Shown here: positions 28,011 to 36,092 of the stretch, in pieces
Layout of the letters: every line of letters starts with the position of its first letter
How positions within the stretch are numbered: the stretch's first letter is position 1
Position numbers and translations under genes: made by a program
Notes under the pieces: generated by a model
Database searches by the model: none
What the model was told of the DNA's origin: nothing
Seen by the model: the letters and a program-made list of their open reading frames with translations, nothing else
Origin: CAVVST01 sp963750995
Lineage (GTDB): Bacteria; Acidobacteriota; Vicinamibacteria; Vicinamibacterales; UBA2999
Length of the DNA: 64,000 nt
Reading direction: 5' to 3'
Assembly (NCBI GenBank): GCA_963750995.1
Contig: CAVVST010000002.1
Coordinates: 620,001-684,000, forward strand

Positions 28011-28040
28011 GGAAGCCGCGGCCTTTAGGCCGCGACTTCC
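28011..28040. terminator. Palindrome overlapping the hsp20 stop codon
   Basis: The plus strand contains CCGCGGCCTTTAGGCCGCG flanked by GGAAG and ACTTCC, giving a stem of 12 or more base pairs. The TAA stop of hsp20 lies in the loop region, so the last codons (VEVAA) are part of the palindrome. There is no T-run, so this could be a REP-like element rather than a classical terminator. Confidence 0.55.
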
Positions 28041-28411
28041 ACGTTGATCGTCCTCGGCTTGGCTTCCTCGCGGAACGGCAGCCTCACCGTCAGGACGCCG
28101 TTCTTGTACTCGGCGCTGACCTTGGATGCATCCACCGTGCTCGGCAGCGTGAACGACCGGGAAAACGCCCCGTAGGCGCGCTCGACGCGGCGGAACTGCT
28201 CTTCCTTGACGTCGGCCGGCATCTTCCGCTCGCCTTTCAGGGTGAGCGTCTGGTTCTCGACCGTGACCTCGATGTTCTCGCCGGTCATGTCCGGCAGCTC
28301 GGCCTTGATGATCACATCATGGGCGTCGGTCTCGAAGATGTCCACGGCCGGAATCCAGGGGCCGCGGGCGGCCGCAAATTCACCGAACGGATCGAAACGA
28401 ATAATGGCCAT
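28025..28411 (-). CDS. Hsp20/alpha-crystallin small heat shock protein
   Basis: A 128-residue small heat shock protein: N-terminal FDPFGEFAAARGPWIPAVDI, alpha-crystallin domain with DVIIKAELPDMTGENIEVTV, GERKMPADVKEEQFRRVERA, and the signature YGAFSRSFTLPSTVDASKV, KNGVLTVRLP. It holds unfolding proteins for DnaK, encoded just upstream on the same strand. The gap to dnaK holds paired palindromes. Confidence 0.95.
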   Translation of the reverse strand: MAIIRFDPFGEFAAARGPWIPAVDIFETDAHDVIIKAELPDMTGENIEVTVENQTLTLKGERKMPADVKEEQFRRVERAYGAFSRSFTLPSTVDASKVSAEYKNGVLTVRLPFREEAKPRTINVEVAA

Positions 28412-28427
28412 TGTCGTTCTCCTCCCA

Positions 28428-28513
28428 GGCGGGTCTAAAAAACCCGCCTCTACGTTTGTCCGAATTTGTCGTGGTGCGGATGTGTCGTAGAGGCGGACCT
28501 TCAGGTCCGCCTC
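28428..28513. repeat. Inverted pair of REP-like palindromes between dnaK and hsp20
   Basis: First palindrome 28428-28448 (GGCGGGT, loop CTAAAAA, ACCCGCC) followed by CTCTACG; second at 28490-28513 preceded by CGTA, with stem GAGGCGGACCT/AGGTCCGCCTC. The two units are inverted relative to each other, like a BIME. They lie 4 bp after the dnaK stop and may end or stabilise the dnaK transcript. Confidence 0.8.
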
Positions 28514-28516
28514 CCT

Positions 28517-30394
28517 TTATGCATCGACGACTTCGCCGTCCTTGACGCCGTCGTCAGTCGTGTCCTGCGGCGCTGCCGCGTTCGCGGCGTTCGCCTGTGA
28601 CTGCTTGTACAGCTGCTCCGCCATCCCGTGGGACAGCTTCTGGAGCGCCTCGGTCGCGGTGCGAATGGCGTTCAGGTCGTCGCCCTTCGCGGCTTCGCGT
28701 GCCGCCGCGACGGCGCTCTCCACCTGGCTCACCTCGCCGGCCGGAAGCCGGTCGCGGTTTTCGTTGACCGTCTTCTCAACCGAGTAGGCGAGCGCGTCGG
28801 CCTGGTTGCGGGCGTCGATGACCTCGCGCCGGGTCTTGTCATCCGCGGCGTGAGCTTCGGCGTCCTTCACCATTCGGTCGACGTCGTCCTTGCTGAGACC
28901 AGACGACCCGCTGATGGTGATCTTCTGCTCCTTGCCGGTGGCCACGTCCTTCGCCGTCACGTTGACGATGCCGTTGGCATCGATATCGAACGCAACCTCG
29001 ACTTGCGGGACGCCTCGCGGAGCCGGCGGCAACCCGATCAGGTGGAAACGGCCCAGCGTGCGGTTGTCGCGCGCCATCTGCCGCTCACCCTGGAGCACGT
29101 GCACCTCGACACTCGTCTGGTTGTCGGTCGCCGTCGAGAAGATTTCGCTCTTCCGCGTCGGGATCGTCGTGTTGCGGCCGATGACAGTGGTCATCACGCC
29201 ACCGAGCGTCTCGATGCCCAGCGACAGCGGCGTCACGTCCAGCAGCACGACGTCCTTGACTTCACCCTTCAGGACGCCTCCCTGGATCGCCGCGCCGACC
29301 GCCACCACTTCGTCCGGATTCACGCCCTTGTGCGGTTCCTTGCCGAAGTACTCCTTCACCAGCTGCTGAACCTTCGGCACCCTGGTGGATCCACCGACGA
29401 GCACGACTTCGTCGATGTCAGACGGCTTCAGCCCGGCGTCGGCCAGCGCCTGCTGCACCGGCGCCATCGAACGCTGCAACAGGTCGTCGACCAGCTGCTC
29501 GAACCTGGCGCGCGTGAGCTTCATCTGCAGGTGCTTGGGTCCGGACTGATCGGCGGTGATGAACGGCAGATTGATGTCCGTTTCCATCACGGTCGACAGC
29601 TCGACCTTCGCCTTCTCCGCCGCCTCCTTCAGGCGCTGAAGCGCCATCCGGTCCTTGCCAAGGTCGACGCCGTCGGTCTTCTTGAACTCGTCGACGATCC
29701 ACTGCATGACGCGGTCGTCGAGATCATCGCCGCCCAGGTGCGTATCACCGTTGGTCGCCTTCACTTCGACCACCCCCTCGCCCACCTCGAGAATCGAGAT
29801 GTCGAAGGTGCCGCCGCCGAAGTCGTACACGGCGATGGTCTCGTCCTTCTTCTTGTCGAGGCCGTAGGCCAGCGCCGCCGCGGTCGGCTCGTTGACGATG
29901 CGAAGCACGTTCAGGCCGGCAATGCGGCCGGCGTCCTTCGTCGCCTGCCGCTGCGCGTCGTTGAAGTAGGCCGGCACGGTAATCACCGCGTCTGTGACAT
30001 CGGCACCGAGGTGATCCTTGGCCGCGTCCTTCAGCTTTTGCAGGACCATCGCGGAGATCTCGGGAGGCGAATGCTTCTTGCCTCGCACCTCGACCCACGC
30101 ATCGTCGTTGTCGGCCTTGATCACTTTGTACGGAACGCGCGACGTCTCCTGCGCCACTTCCGTGTGCTTTCGGCCCATGAATCGCTTGATTGAGAAAACC
30201 GTGTTCTCGGGATTGGTCACGGCCTGCCGTTTGGCGACCTGGCCGACCAGCCGCTCACCGTCTTTCGCGAACCCGACGACGGACGGCGTCGTCCGCGCGC
30301 CCTCCTGGTTCACGACGACAGCCGGCTCCCCGCCTTCCATCACCGCCACCACCGAGTTGGTAGTGCCGAGGTCGATACCAATGACTTTGCTCAT
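28517..30394 (-). CDS. dnaK: Chaperone DnaK (Hsp70)
   Basis: A 625-residue Hsp70 with the ATPase domain (VIGIDLGTTNSVVAVMEGGE, IVNEPTAAALAYGLDKK, DFGGGTFDISILEVGEGV, VVLVGGSTRVPKVQQLV), the linker VVLLDVTPLSLGIETLGGVM, and the substrate domain. The C-terminus is a short acidic tail DTTDDGVKDGEVVDA. It folds proteins with DnaJ and GrpE, which are not in the window. Transcription probably starts from the near-consensus promoter at 30419-30446. Confidence 0.98.
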   Translation of the reverse strand: MSKVIGIDLGTTNSVVAVMEGGEPAVVVNQEGARTTPSVVGFAKDGERLVGQVAKRQAVTNPENTVFSIKRFMGRKHTEVAQETSRVPYKVIKADNDDAWVEVRGKKHSPPEISAMVLQKLKDAAKDHLGADVTDAVITVPAYFNDAQRQATKDAGRIAGLNVLRIVNEPTAAALAYGLDKKKDETIAVYDFGGGTFDISILEVGEGVVEVKATNGDTHLGGDDLDDRVMQWIVDEFKKTDGVDLGKDRMALQRLKEAAEKAKVELSTVMETDINLPFITADQSGPKHLQMKLTRARFEQLVDDLLQRSMAPVQQALADAGLKPSDIDEVVLVGGSTRVPKVQQLVKEYFGKEPHKGVNPDEVVAVGAAIQGGVLKGEVKDVVLLDVTPLSLGIETLGGVMTTVIGRNTTIPTRKSEIFSTATDNQTSVEVHVLQGERQMARDNRTLGRFHLIGLPPAPRGVPQVEVAFDIDANGIVNVTAKDVATGKEQKITISGSSGLSKDDVDRMVKDAEAHAADDKTRREVIDARNQADALAYSVEKTVNENRDRLPAGEVSQVESAVAAAREAAKGDDLNAIRTATEALQKLSHGMAEQLYKQSQANAANAAAPQDTTDDGVKDGEVVDA

Positions 30395-30418
30395 GTGTTT
30401 TCGTTGCTCCCCGAAAAA

Positions 30419-30446
30419 ATCTTAGCATGATATGAGTTGATGTCAA
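30419..30446 (-). promoter_or_regulatory. dnaK promoter (sigma-70 type)
   Basis: On the minus strand a perfect TTGACA (30441-30446) is followed, after 16 bp, by TAAGAT (30419-30424); dnaK starts 25 bp downstream of the -10. The 9-mer AACTCATAT occurs in the spacer (30430-30438) and again upstream of the -35 (30454-30462), exactly 24 bp apart. This direct repeat is a candidate operator. The CIRCE and HAIR consensus palindromes are not visible. Confidence 0.7.
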
Positions 30447-30477
30447 GCAGCATATATGAGTTTAAAAACATCATATT

Positions 30478-30507
30478 TTGACGGGTCGCGTTTTCGCTTC
30501 ATATTCG
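30478..30507 (+). promoter_or_regulatory. Candidate promoter for the divergent hsp20 gene
   Basis: TTGACG (30478-30483) and TATTCG (30502-30507) are separated by 18 bp on the plus strand, about 53 bp before the hsp20 ATG at 30560. The match is moderate. It would place this small heat shock gene divergently from dnaK in an AT-rich intergenic region. Confidence 0.45.
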
Positions 30508-30559
30508 CCGTGAGCTCAGGTGTTCCACTTCAGCCATCTACGCGGCGCCCTGTGCGATC

Positions 30560-31018
30560 ATGGGTGCGCCGATGGCGCAGTTCTCGATGATCCCGCCGGA
30601 CGAAGCCACGGACCTGACCGACGACATTCGCGAACTGTTCGATGACCTCGCGCGAAACCTCGATCAGGGCCTGCGCGCGCACTCCGGCGAATGTCAGCCC
30701 TCTCTCGACGTTCTCGAGAACGACCGCGCGGTCGAGGTGACGGTCGACGTCTCCGGCGTGCCGGCCGAGGCCATCCGGGTGGTGTTCCGGGCGGGCGTGT
30801 TGCTCATCGCGGGTGAGAAAGCGCCGACGCGGCCCGGGCCGGGCCAGACCTTTCATCTGGTCGAACGCGAGTTCGGACGGTTTGCCCGCGCGGTGCGGCT
30901 GGAAGGGGCCTTCGATGTCCCGACGGCGCACGCCACGCTGCGCGATGGTGAACTCACGGTCGTCCTGCCGAAGCGCGACGAGCGGCGCGACCGGGGACAC
31001 CGTATTCCGGTCCGATGA
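30560..31018 (+). CDS. Hsp20/alpha-crystallin family protein (second, divergent from dnaK)
   Basis: A 152-residue protein. The acidic N-terminus (IPPDEATDLTDDIRELFDDL) is unlike the first Hsp20. The crystallin domain shows ECQPSLDVLENDRAVEVTVD, AIRVVFRAGVLLIAGEK, LVEREFGRFARAVRLEGAFD and LRDGELTVVLPK. ATG at 30560 is used; 30572 is an alternative. The stop overlaps the next gene by ATGA (31015-31018). Confidence 0.88.
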   Translation: MGAPMAQFSMIPPDEATDLTDDIRELFDDLARNLDQGLRAHSGECQPSLDVLENDRAVEVTVDVSGVPAEAIRVVFRAGVLLIAGEKAPTRPGPGQTFHLVEREFGRFARAVRLEGAFDVPTAHATLRDGELTVVLPKRDERRDRGHRIPVR

Positions 31019-31857
31019 ATATTCTTTTCGTCGGCGACGTCGTCGGCCGGCCTGGACGTGAGCTGATTCGCAAGGGCCTGCGCGCGCTGGTCGACCGCTA
31101 CGGCATCGATCTCGTGATTGCCAATGCCGAGAATTCCGCCGCCGGCTTCGGCGTCACCAGGGACATCGGCGACACGCTGCTCGAGTGGGGGGTCGACGTG
31201 ATGACCTCGGGCAACCACATCTGGGACAAGAAGGAAGCGATCGAATACATCGCCGGCGAGCCGCGGCTGCTCCGGCCGGCCAATTTCCCGGCGGGCGTCC
31301 CGGGCCGCGGCAGCTACCTGGCCCGCACCGGCGACGGACGCGCCGTCGGCGTCATCAACGTGATGGGGCGCGTGTTCATGCTCGCGATCGACGACCCGTT
31401 CGCCGTCGTGCTCCGGGAAATCGAACAGATGCGCAGCCAGGCGCGCGTCATCATCGTCGACTTTCACGCAGAGGCCACCAGCGAGAAAATGGCGATGGGG
31501 TGGCACCTGGACGGCAAGGTGAGCGCGGTAATCGGTACGCACACGCACGTGCAGACGGCGGACGAGCGCCTCCTCCCCAACGGCACGGCCTACATGACGG
31601 ACGCCGGGATGACGGGCCCGCACGATTCGATCATCGGGATGGAGAAGGAACCTTCGCTCGCGCGCTTTCTCAACGGCATGCCGTCGCGGTTCGAGCCGGC
31701 GACCGGCAACCCGCGGTTGAACGGGGCCGTCGTCGAAGCCGACGAAAAGACAGGGAAGGCGACGCGCATCATCCGCATCAGCTACTCCGAGCGTGAGCTG
31801 ACGGAATTGGAAGGCGCACCTAAAGGTGGGGCCCTACAATCGACGGTGCATTCGTAG
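31015..31857 (+). CDS. YmdB-type metallophosphoesterase (TIGR00282 family)
   Basis: A 280-residue phosphoesterase opening MNILFVGDVVGRPGRELIRK, with NAENSAAGFGVTRDIGDTLL, MTSGNHIWDKKEAIEYI, VDFHAEATSEKMAMGWHLDG, VIGTHTHVQTADERLLPNGT and YMTDAGMTGPHDSIIGMEKE. B. subtilis YmdB, its best-studied relative, hydrolyses 2',3'-cyclic nucleotides. The last residues (EGAPKGGALQSTVHS) and the TAG stop are encoded by palindromic repeat elements, so the natural C-terminus may originally have differed. Confidence 0.92.
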   Translation: MNILFVGDVVGRPGRELIRKGLRALVDRYGIDLVIANAENSAAGFGVTRDIGDTLLEWGVDVMTSGNHIWDKKEAIEYIAGEPRLLRPANFPAGVPGRGSYLARTGDGRAVGVINVMGRVFMLAIDDPFAVVLREIEQMRSQARVIIVDFHAEATSEKMAMGWHLDGKVSAVIGTHTHVQTADERLLPNGTAYMTDAGMTGPHDSIIGMEKEPSLARFLNGMPSRFEPATGNPRLNGAVVEADEKTGKATRIIRISYSERELTELEGAPKGGALQSTVHS

Positions 31858-31880
31858 AGGCGGACCTCCAGGTCCTCCTG
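31813..31880. repeat. REP-like palindrome pair capturing a gene 3' end
   Basis: Palindrome GGCGCACCTAAAGGTGGGGC followed by CCTAC at 31813-31837, and an opposed copy CGTAGAGGCGGACCTCCAGG plus TCCTCCTG at 31853-31880. The second closely matches the unit at 28487-28513. The TAG of its CGTAG border is the stop codon of the preceding gene. Confidence 0.75.
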
Positions 31881-31907
31881 TGTTCATGACCCGGTTCGCC
31901 TGCGTTT

Positions 31908-33237
31908 ATGACCTCCCTCTTTGATCTCCCGTTCGAAGAACCTGGCCCGACGGCGGCGGAACCCGATCCCCCGGCGCCACGCCGTGTCCTCACCGTCTCC
32001 GATCTGAACGCGCGAATCCGCGCGCTGCTTGAAGATCAATTCATCGAGGTCTGGGTCGAAGGCGAGCTTTCCAACTGCAAGGTGTGGAATACGGGCCACA
32101 TGTATTTCACCTTGAAGGATCCCAGCTCGCAGATTCGCGGCGTCATGTTCCGGTCGGCGATGCGGATGCTGCGTTTCAAACCGCAGGATGGGCTGCGCGT
32201 CGTCGCCCGCGGGCGCATCAGCGTGTACGACCCGAAGGGCGAGTACCAGCTGGTCTGCGAGCACCTCGAGCCTGAGGGGCTGGGCGCCCTGCAACTGGCA
32301 TTCGAACAGTTGAAGCAGCGGCTCCAGGCCGCCGGCCTGTTCGATCCACGCCGCAAGCGCGCACTTCCGGCCCTGCCGCGCAAGATCGGCATCGTGACGT
32401 CGCTCGACGGGGCGGCCGTACGCGACATCATCCAGGTGCTTCGCCGGCGGCATCCGAACGCGCACATCGTCATCCGTCCCACGCGCGTGCAGGGCGAGGG
32501 CGCGGCGCTCGATATCGCGCGGGCCCTCGCCGCGATCGGCCGGGTGCCGGGGGTCGACGTGGTGATCGTCGGCCGCGGGGGCGGTTCGATCGAAGATCTC
32601 TGGGCGTTCAACGAGGAGGTGGTCGCGCGGGCGATCGCGGGGTGTCCGGTGCCGACGATATCCGCCGTCGGGCACGAAACCGACGTCACCATCGCCGATT
32701 TCGTCGCCGACCTCCGCGCGCCGACGCCGTCGGCCGCCGCCGAAATGGTGGTCGCCCGCAAGGACGACTTCTGCAACCACATCGATCGGCTCGCTCACCG
32801 CGTGCACACGGCGATGACGACGCGGCTGCACCGTGGAGAATCGCGTCTGCGTGCGCTGGAAGCAGAGATCAGCAACCATCCGCGGACAGGTGGCAGCGCG
32901 GCAGCGGAGCTACCAGGCGCTCTGGCGCACGCTCGAGACATTCGATCTTCGGCGGCGCCTTGGCCGCATTCGCGCCCGGCTGGTGGCGGCGGATGGCCGG
33001 CTGGCCGGCGCCAGCGCGAGGAGCCGCCACCGCGCCGATGGCCGGCTTCGCGCGACCGCGGCGCGTCTCGAGGCGCTCAGTCCGCTGGCGGTGCTCGGCC
33101 GGGGCTATGCTGTGTGCTGGAATGCGGACCGCACGGCGGTCGTGCGCGATGCCGCCGGTGTGACGAAGGGCGATCGCGTCCGCGTCACCCTCGCCCGCGG
33201 CGAACTGGACTGCCATGTCGACCGATCCCACGATTAA
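31908..33237 (+). CDS. xseA: Exodeoxyribonuclease VII large subunit, interrupted by a frameshift
   Basis: XseA has an N-terminal OB domain (VLTVSDLNARIRALLEDQFI, GHMYFTLKDPSSQIRGVMF) and the catalytic domain (KIGIVTSLDGAAVRDIIQVL, DVVIVGRGGGSIEDLWAFNE, PTISAVGHETDVTIADFVAD), all in the first frame. After LRALEAEISNHP the similarity moves to the +1 frame (GQVAARQRSYQALWRTLETF to VLGRGYAVCWNADRTAVVRD). The break is at about 32878-32895, consistent with one extra base. Continuing the first frame gives an unrelated Arg-rich tail. With XseB it forms a single-strand exonuclease. The product is complete if the indel is corrected. Confidence 0.88.
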
Positions 33238-33457
33238 GGACTTCGAGGCGGCGATCGCCGAGCTCGAATCCATCGTCAAGAAGCTCGAGGAAGGCGACCT
33301 TCCGCTCGAGAAATCGCTGGAGCTCTACGAGCGCGGTGTCCAGCTCTCGCGCTTCTGTCACTCCCGCCTCGAGGAAGCTGAGCGCCGGATCGAGGTGCTC
33401 AACGAGCGCGGCCAGCTCACGACGAGTCAGAACCTGAAGCTTGACGGTGAGAAGTAA
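33215..33457 (+). CDS. xseB: Exodeoxyribonuclease VII small subunit
   Basis: An 80-residue XseB with DFEAAIAELESIVKKLEEGD and LPLEKSLELYERGVQLSRFC, the two-helix hairpin that coats XseA. It overlaps the corrected end of xseA by 23 bp and precedes ispA by 17 bp, a common gene order. Confidence 0.95.
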   Translation: MSTDPTIKDFEAAIAELESIVKKLEEGDLPLEKSLELYERGVQLSRFCHSRLEEAERRIEVLNERGQLTTSQNLKLDGEK

Positions 33458-33474
33458 GTTCTCACGTCTGGTGC

Positions 33475-34366
33475 ATGGATTCAACGTTCAGCGAGTACCT
33501 GCAGGCGAGGCGCGCTGAAGTCGAGGCGGCCCTCGCCTCAGCGCTGCCTGCACCTCCCGGTTGCCCGGAGGTACTCGATCGGGCGATGCGCTACAGCGTG
33601 ACCGCGGGCGGTAAACGGCTGCGTCCGATCCTGTGCCTGGCGGCGGCGGATGCGGTCGGCGGGGATCGATCCGCCGCGATGCCGGCGGCGTGCGCCATCG
33701 AGCTGATTCACACCTATTCCCTCATCCACGACGACCTGCCGGCGATGGATGACGACACGATGCGTCGCGGCCGGCCTACGCTGCATGTCGTCGCCGGCGA
33801 GGGGATGGCGATTCTTGCCGGCGACGGCCTGCTGACCGAGGCCTTCGCGCTCCTCGCGCTGCCCGCAGCGACCGATCCGACGACCGTCGCGCGCACGTTG
33901 CGCGTGACCGGCGTGATCGCGCGCGCCGCCGGCGCGACCGGCATGGTTGGCGGCCAGGCGCTCGACCTTGCGTCGGCCGACATCGACGGCGACGCCCTGC
34001 GCTGGATGCACTCGAAGAAGACCGGCGCACTGATCCGCGCCGCCGCCGTCGCCGGGGCAATCATGGGCGGCGCGCGAAGACTCGATCGTGGAGCGCGTTG
34101 ACGCCGCGGCGGCCGACTTCGGCCTGGCATTCCAGATCGTCGACGACATCCTCGACGTGGAGGGCCAGAGCGCGGAGCTGGGCAAGACCGCCGGCAAGGA
34201 CGCAGCCGCGGGCAAGCCGACCTATCCCGCGCTCTACGGCATCGAGGGCGCGCGAGCGATGGCCGCAGACTGCCTGCGGCGGGCGCATCAGGCGCTGGAT
34301 GGCGCCGGCCTGGCGGGGTCCCGCCTGATGGACATCGGCCGATGGATTGTCGACAGATCCAATTGA
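33475..34366 (+). CDS. ispA: Farnesyl/geranyl diphosphate synthase, interrupted by a frameshift
   Basis: A polyprenyl synthase that condenses isopentenyl diphosphate units. The first frame has AMRYSVTAGGKRLRPILCLA, the first Asp-rich motif in LIHDDLPAMDDDTMRRGRPT, GQALDLASADIDG and MHSKKTGALIRAAAVAGAIM. The second Asp-rich motif (FGLAFQIVDDILDVEG) and the end lie in the +1 frame. The break is in the GCGCGCG stretch at about 34068-34077, fitting one inserted base; the corrected join reads GGA-EDSIVERVDAAAADFG. It lies in the usual xseA-xseB-ispA order. Confidence 0.88.
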
Positions 34367-34475
34367 CGGATTGACGAATCTACGACTTGACGGATTGGCA
34401 ATCCACTCAGGTTCGTAAATTCGTAAATTCGTAAATTCGTAAATTCGTAGATTCGTATTCTCGTAGTTTCGTAAA
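34362..34475. repeat. Two-armed array of 8-bp repeats between ispA and tlyA
   Basis: The right arm (34412-34475) is eight 8-bp units: TTCGTAAA four times, TTCGTAGA, TTCGTATT, CTCGTAGT, TTCGTAAA. The left arm, starting at the ispA stop, has 8-bp steps TTGACGGA, TTGACGAA, TCTACGAC, TTGACGGA, TTGGCAAT, related to the reverse complement TTTACGAA. The array fills the whole gap and ends 7 bp before the tlyA ATG, leaving no room for a Shine-Dalgarno sequence. Confidence 0.85.
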
Positions 34476-34482
34476 TTCCTCA

Positions 34483-35211
34483 ATGGCCAAGGTTCGCCTG
34501 GATCAGCTCGTCGCCGAGAAGGGACTGGCCGCGTCGCGCGAGCGGGCGCGCGCGCTGATCCTCGCGGCGCAGGTGACGGTTGACGGCAAGATCGTGAGCA
34601 AAGCGGGTGCGCAGGTAGAGCCGGAGTCGGACGTCGCGCTGGTGGTTGCGGACCATCCGTATGTGGGCCGCGGCGGGATCAAGCTGGCGCATGCGCTCGA
34701 CGCCTTCGGCATCGAGGTGCGCGGCCGCGACGCGCTCGACATCGGCGCATCCACCGGTGGATTCACCGACGTGCTGCTGCAGCGCGGTGCCGCGCGCGTC
34801 GTCGCGCTCGACGTCGGTCACGGCCAGCTGGACTGGACGCTGCGCAACGATCCGCGAGTCGTCGCCATCGAGCACTTCAATGCGCGCGCCCTGACGCCGA
34901 ACGATCTGCCAGGCCCGGTCGACATCGTGAGCATCGACGTGTCGTTCATCTCGCTCAGGCAGATTCTCCCGGTGGTGCCGCCCCTCCTCCGCCCCGGCGC
35001 CGACGTCATCGCCCTGGTCAAACCGCAGTTCGAAGCCGGTCGTGGCGAAGTGCGGAAGGGCGTGATCCACGACGCGGCGGTTCATACGCGCGTCGTCGAG
35101 GAAGTCCGCGTCGCTGCCGCTGCGGTAGGATTGACCCAGGCGGCGTCCATCCCCTCGCCGATCACCGGGCAGAAGGGCAACGTCGAGTTCCTTCTCCACT
35201 TGCGTTCATGA
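34483..35211 (+). CDS. tlyA: TlyA family rRNA (cytidine-2'-O)-methyltransferase
   Basis: A 242-residue protein with an N-terminal S4 RNA-binding domain (RLDQLVAEKGLAASRERARA) and an FtsJ-type methyltransferase domain. Key blocks are YVGRGGIKLAHALDAFGIEV, the SAM-binding DIGASTGGFTDVLLQRGAAR, IDVSFISLRQILPVV and LVKPQFEAGRGEV. Known TlyA enzymes methylate 16S and 23S rRNA. Its stop overlaps the nadK start by ATGA. The ATG is preceded by repeat array rather than a clear ribosome-binding site. Confidence 0.93.
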   Translation: MAKVRLDQLVAEKGLAASRERARALILAAQVTVDGKIVSKAGAQVEPESDVALVVADHPYVGRGGIKLAHALDAFGIEVRGRDALDIGASTGGFTDVLLQRGAARVVALDVGHGQLDWTLRNDPRVVAIEHFNARALTPNDLPGPVDIVSIDVSFISLRQILPVVPPLLRPGADVIALVKPQFEAGRGEVRKGVIHDAAVHTRVVEEVRVAAAAVGLTQAASIPSPITGQKGNVEFLLHLRS

Positions 35212-36092
35212 GCATTCGCCGCGTCGGCATCGTTGCCAAGCAAGGCCTGGTTGCCGCATCCGAGCACGTGTCGCGGCTCGGCCTGTGGCTGCGCGAGCGC
35301 GGCGTCGAGGCGATCTACGAACGCGAGACCGCGGCACTCGCCGGCGTTGCCGCCAAGGGCGCGACGACGCTGACGCGCGAAGCGCTGCCCCGTGATGTCG
35401 ACCTCGTCGCCGTGCTTGGCGGCGACGGCACCCTGCTGGCGATGGCCGCGCGGATCGCGCAGGCGAAGCGCGACATCCCGATTCTTGGCGTCAACTTCGG
35501 CAGCCTGGGGTTTCTCACCGAGATCCGTATCGACGAGCTGCTGCCGTCGCTCGAGCGGGTACTCGACGGCTCGGCGACGTTCGACGAACGCGCCATGCTC
35601 GAGGCCGACGCCTACCGCAAGGGACAGCAGGTCGATTCCCGTGTCGTCCTGAACGACGTCGTCTTCACCAAGGCCGCGCTCTCCCGCATGATCGAGCTCT
35701 CGGTGTCGGTTGACGGCGGATTCGTCACCCGGGTGAAAGCCGACGGGCTGATCATCGCGAGCGCCACCGGATCGACGGCCTACAACCTGGCGGCCGGCGG
35801 TCCGATCGTGCATCCCCTGGTGAACGCGCTCGTCCTGACGCCGATCGCCCCCCATACGCTCACGAACCGGCCGGTCGTGATCCCGGGCAACGCCGGCATC
35901 GACGTGCTCGCGCACTCGAGCGGCTCGCCTGACGAGATTTTTGTGACCTACGACGGACAGTCCGGCTATCCGCTGCACGAGGGTGATCTGGTCAAGGTCC
36001 GGATGTCGGGCCAGACGCTGCGGCTCGTCAGGGCGCCGGCACGCGGCTACTTCGAGTTGCTTCGGGAAAAACTAAAATGGGGGGAGCGATGA
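35208..36092 (+). CDS. nadK: NAD kinase
   Basis: A 294-residue NAD kinase making NADP. It has VAVLGGDGTLLAMAARIAQ, ILGVNFGSLGFLTEIRIDEL, VLNDVVFTKAALSRMIEL, the signature ADGLIIASATGSTAYNLAAG and the closing GDLVKVRMSGQTLRLVR. It overlaps tlyA and the downstream oxygenase gene by ATGA on both sides, so the three are coupled. Confidence 0.97.
   Translation: MSIRRVGIVAKQGLVAASEHVSRLGLWLRERGVEAIYERETAALAGVAAKGATTLTREALPRDVDLVAVLGGDGTLLAMAARIAQAKRDIPILGVNFGSLGFLTEIRIDELLPSLERVLDGSATFDERAMLEADAYRKGQQVDSRVVLNDVVFTKAALSRMIELSVSVDGGFVTRVKADGLIIASATGSTAYNLAAGGPIVHPLVNALVLTPIAPHTLTNRPVVIPGNAGIDVLAHSSGSPDEIFVTYDGQSGYPLHEGDLVKVRMSGQTLRLVRAPARGYFELLREKLKWGER

Noticed and set aside
28628..30193. 521-codon plus-strand frame opposite dnaK
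   Set aside because: Shadow of a highly conserved gene; Arg/His-rich translation without a fold.
30395..30475. HAIR or CIRCE operator for dnaK
   Set aside because: The CTTGAGT-N7-ACTCAAG and TTAGCACTC-N9-GAGTGCTAA patterns are not present; only a direct repeat is seen.
31908..33437. A single 509-codon XseA reading to 33437
   Set aside because: After about residue 325 the translation stops resembling XseA, while the +1 frame resumes it exactly.
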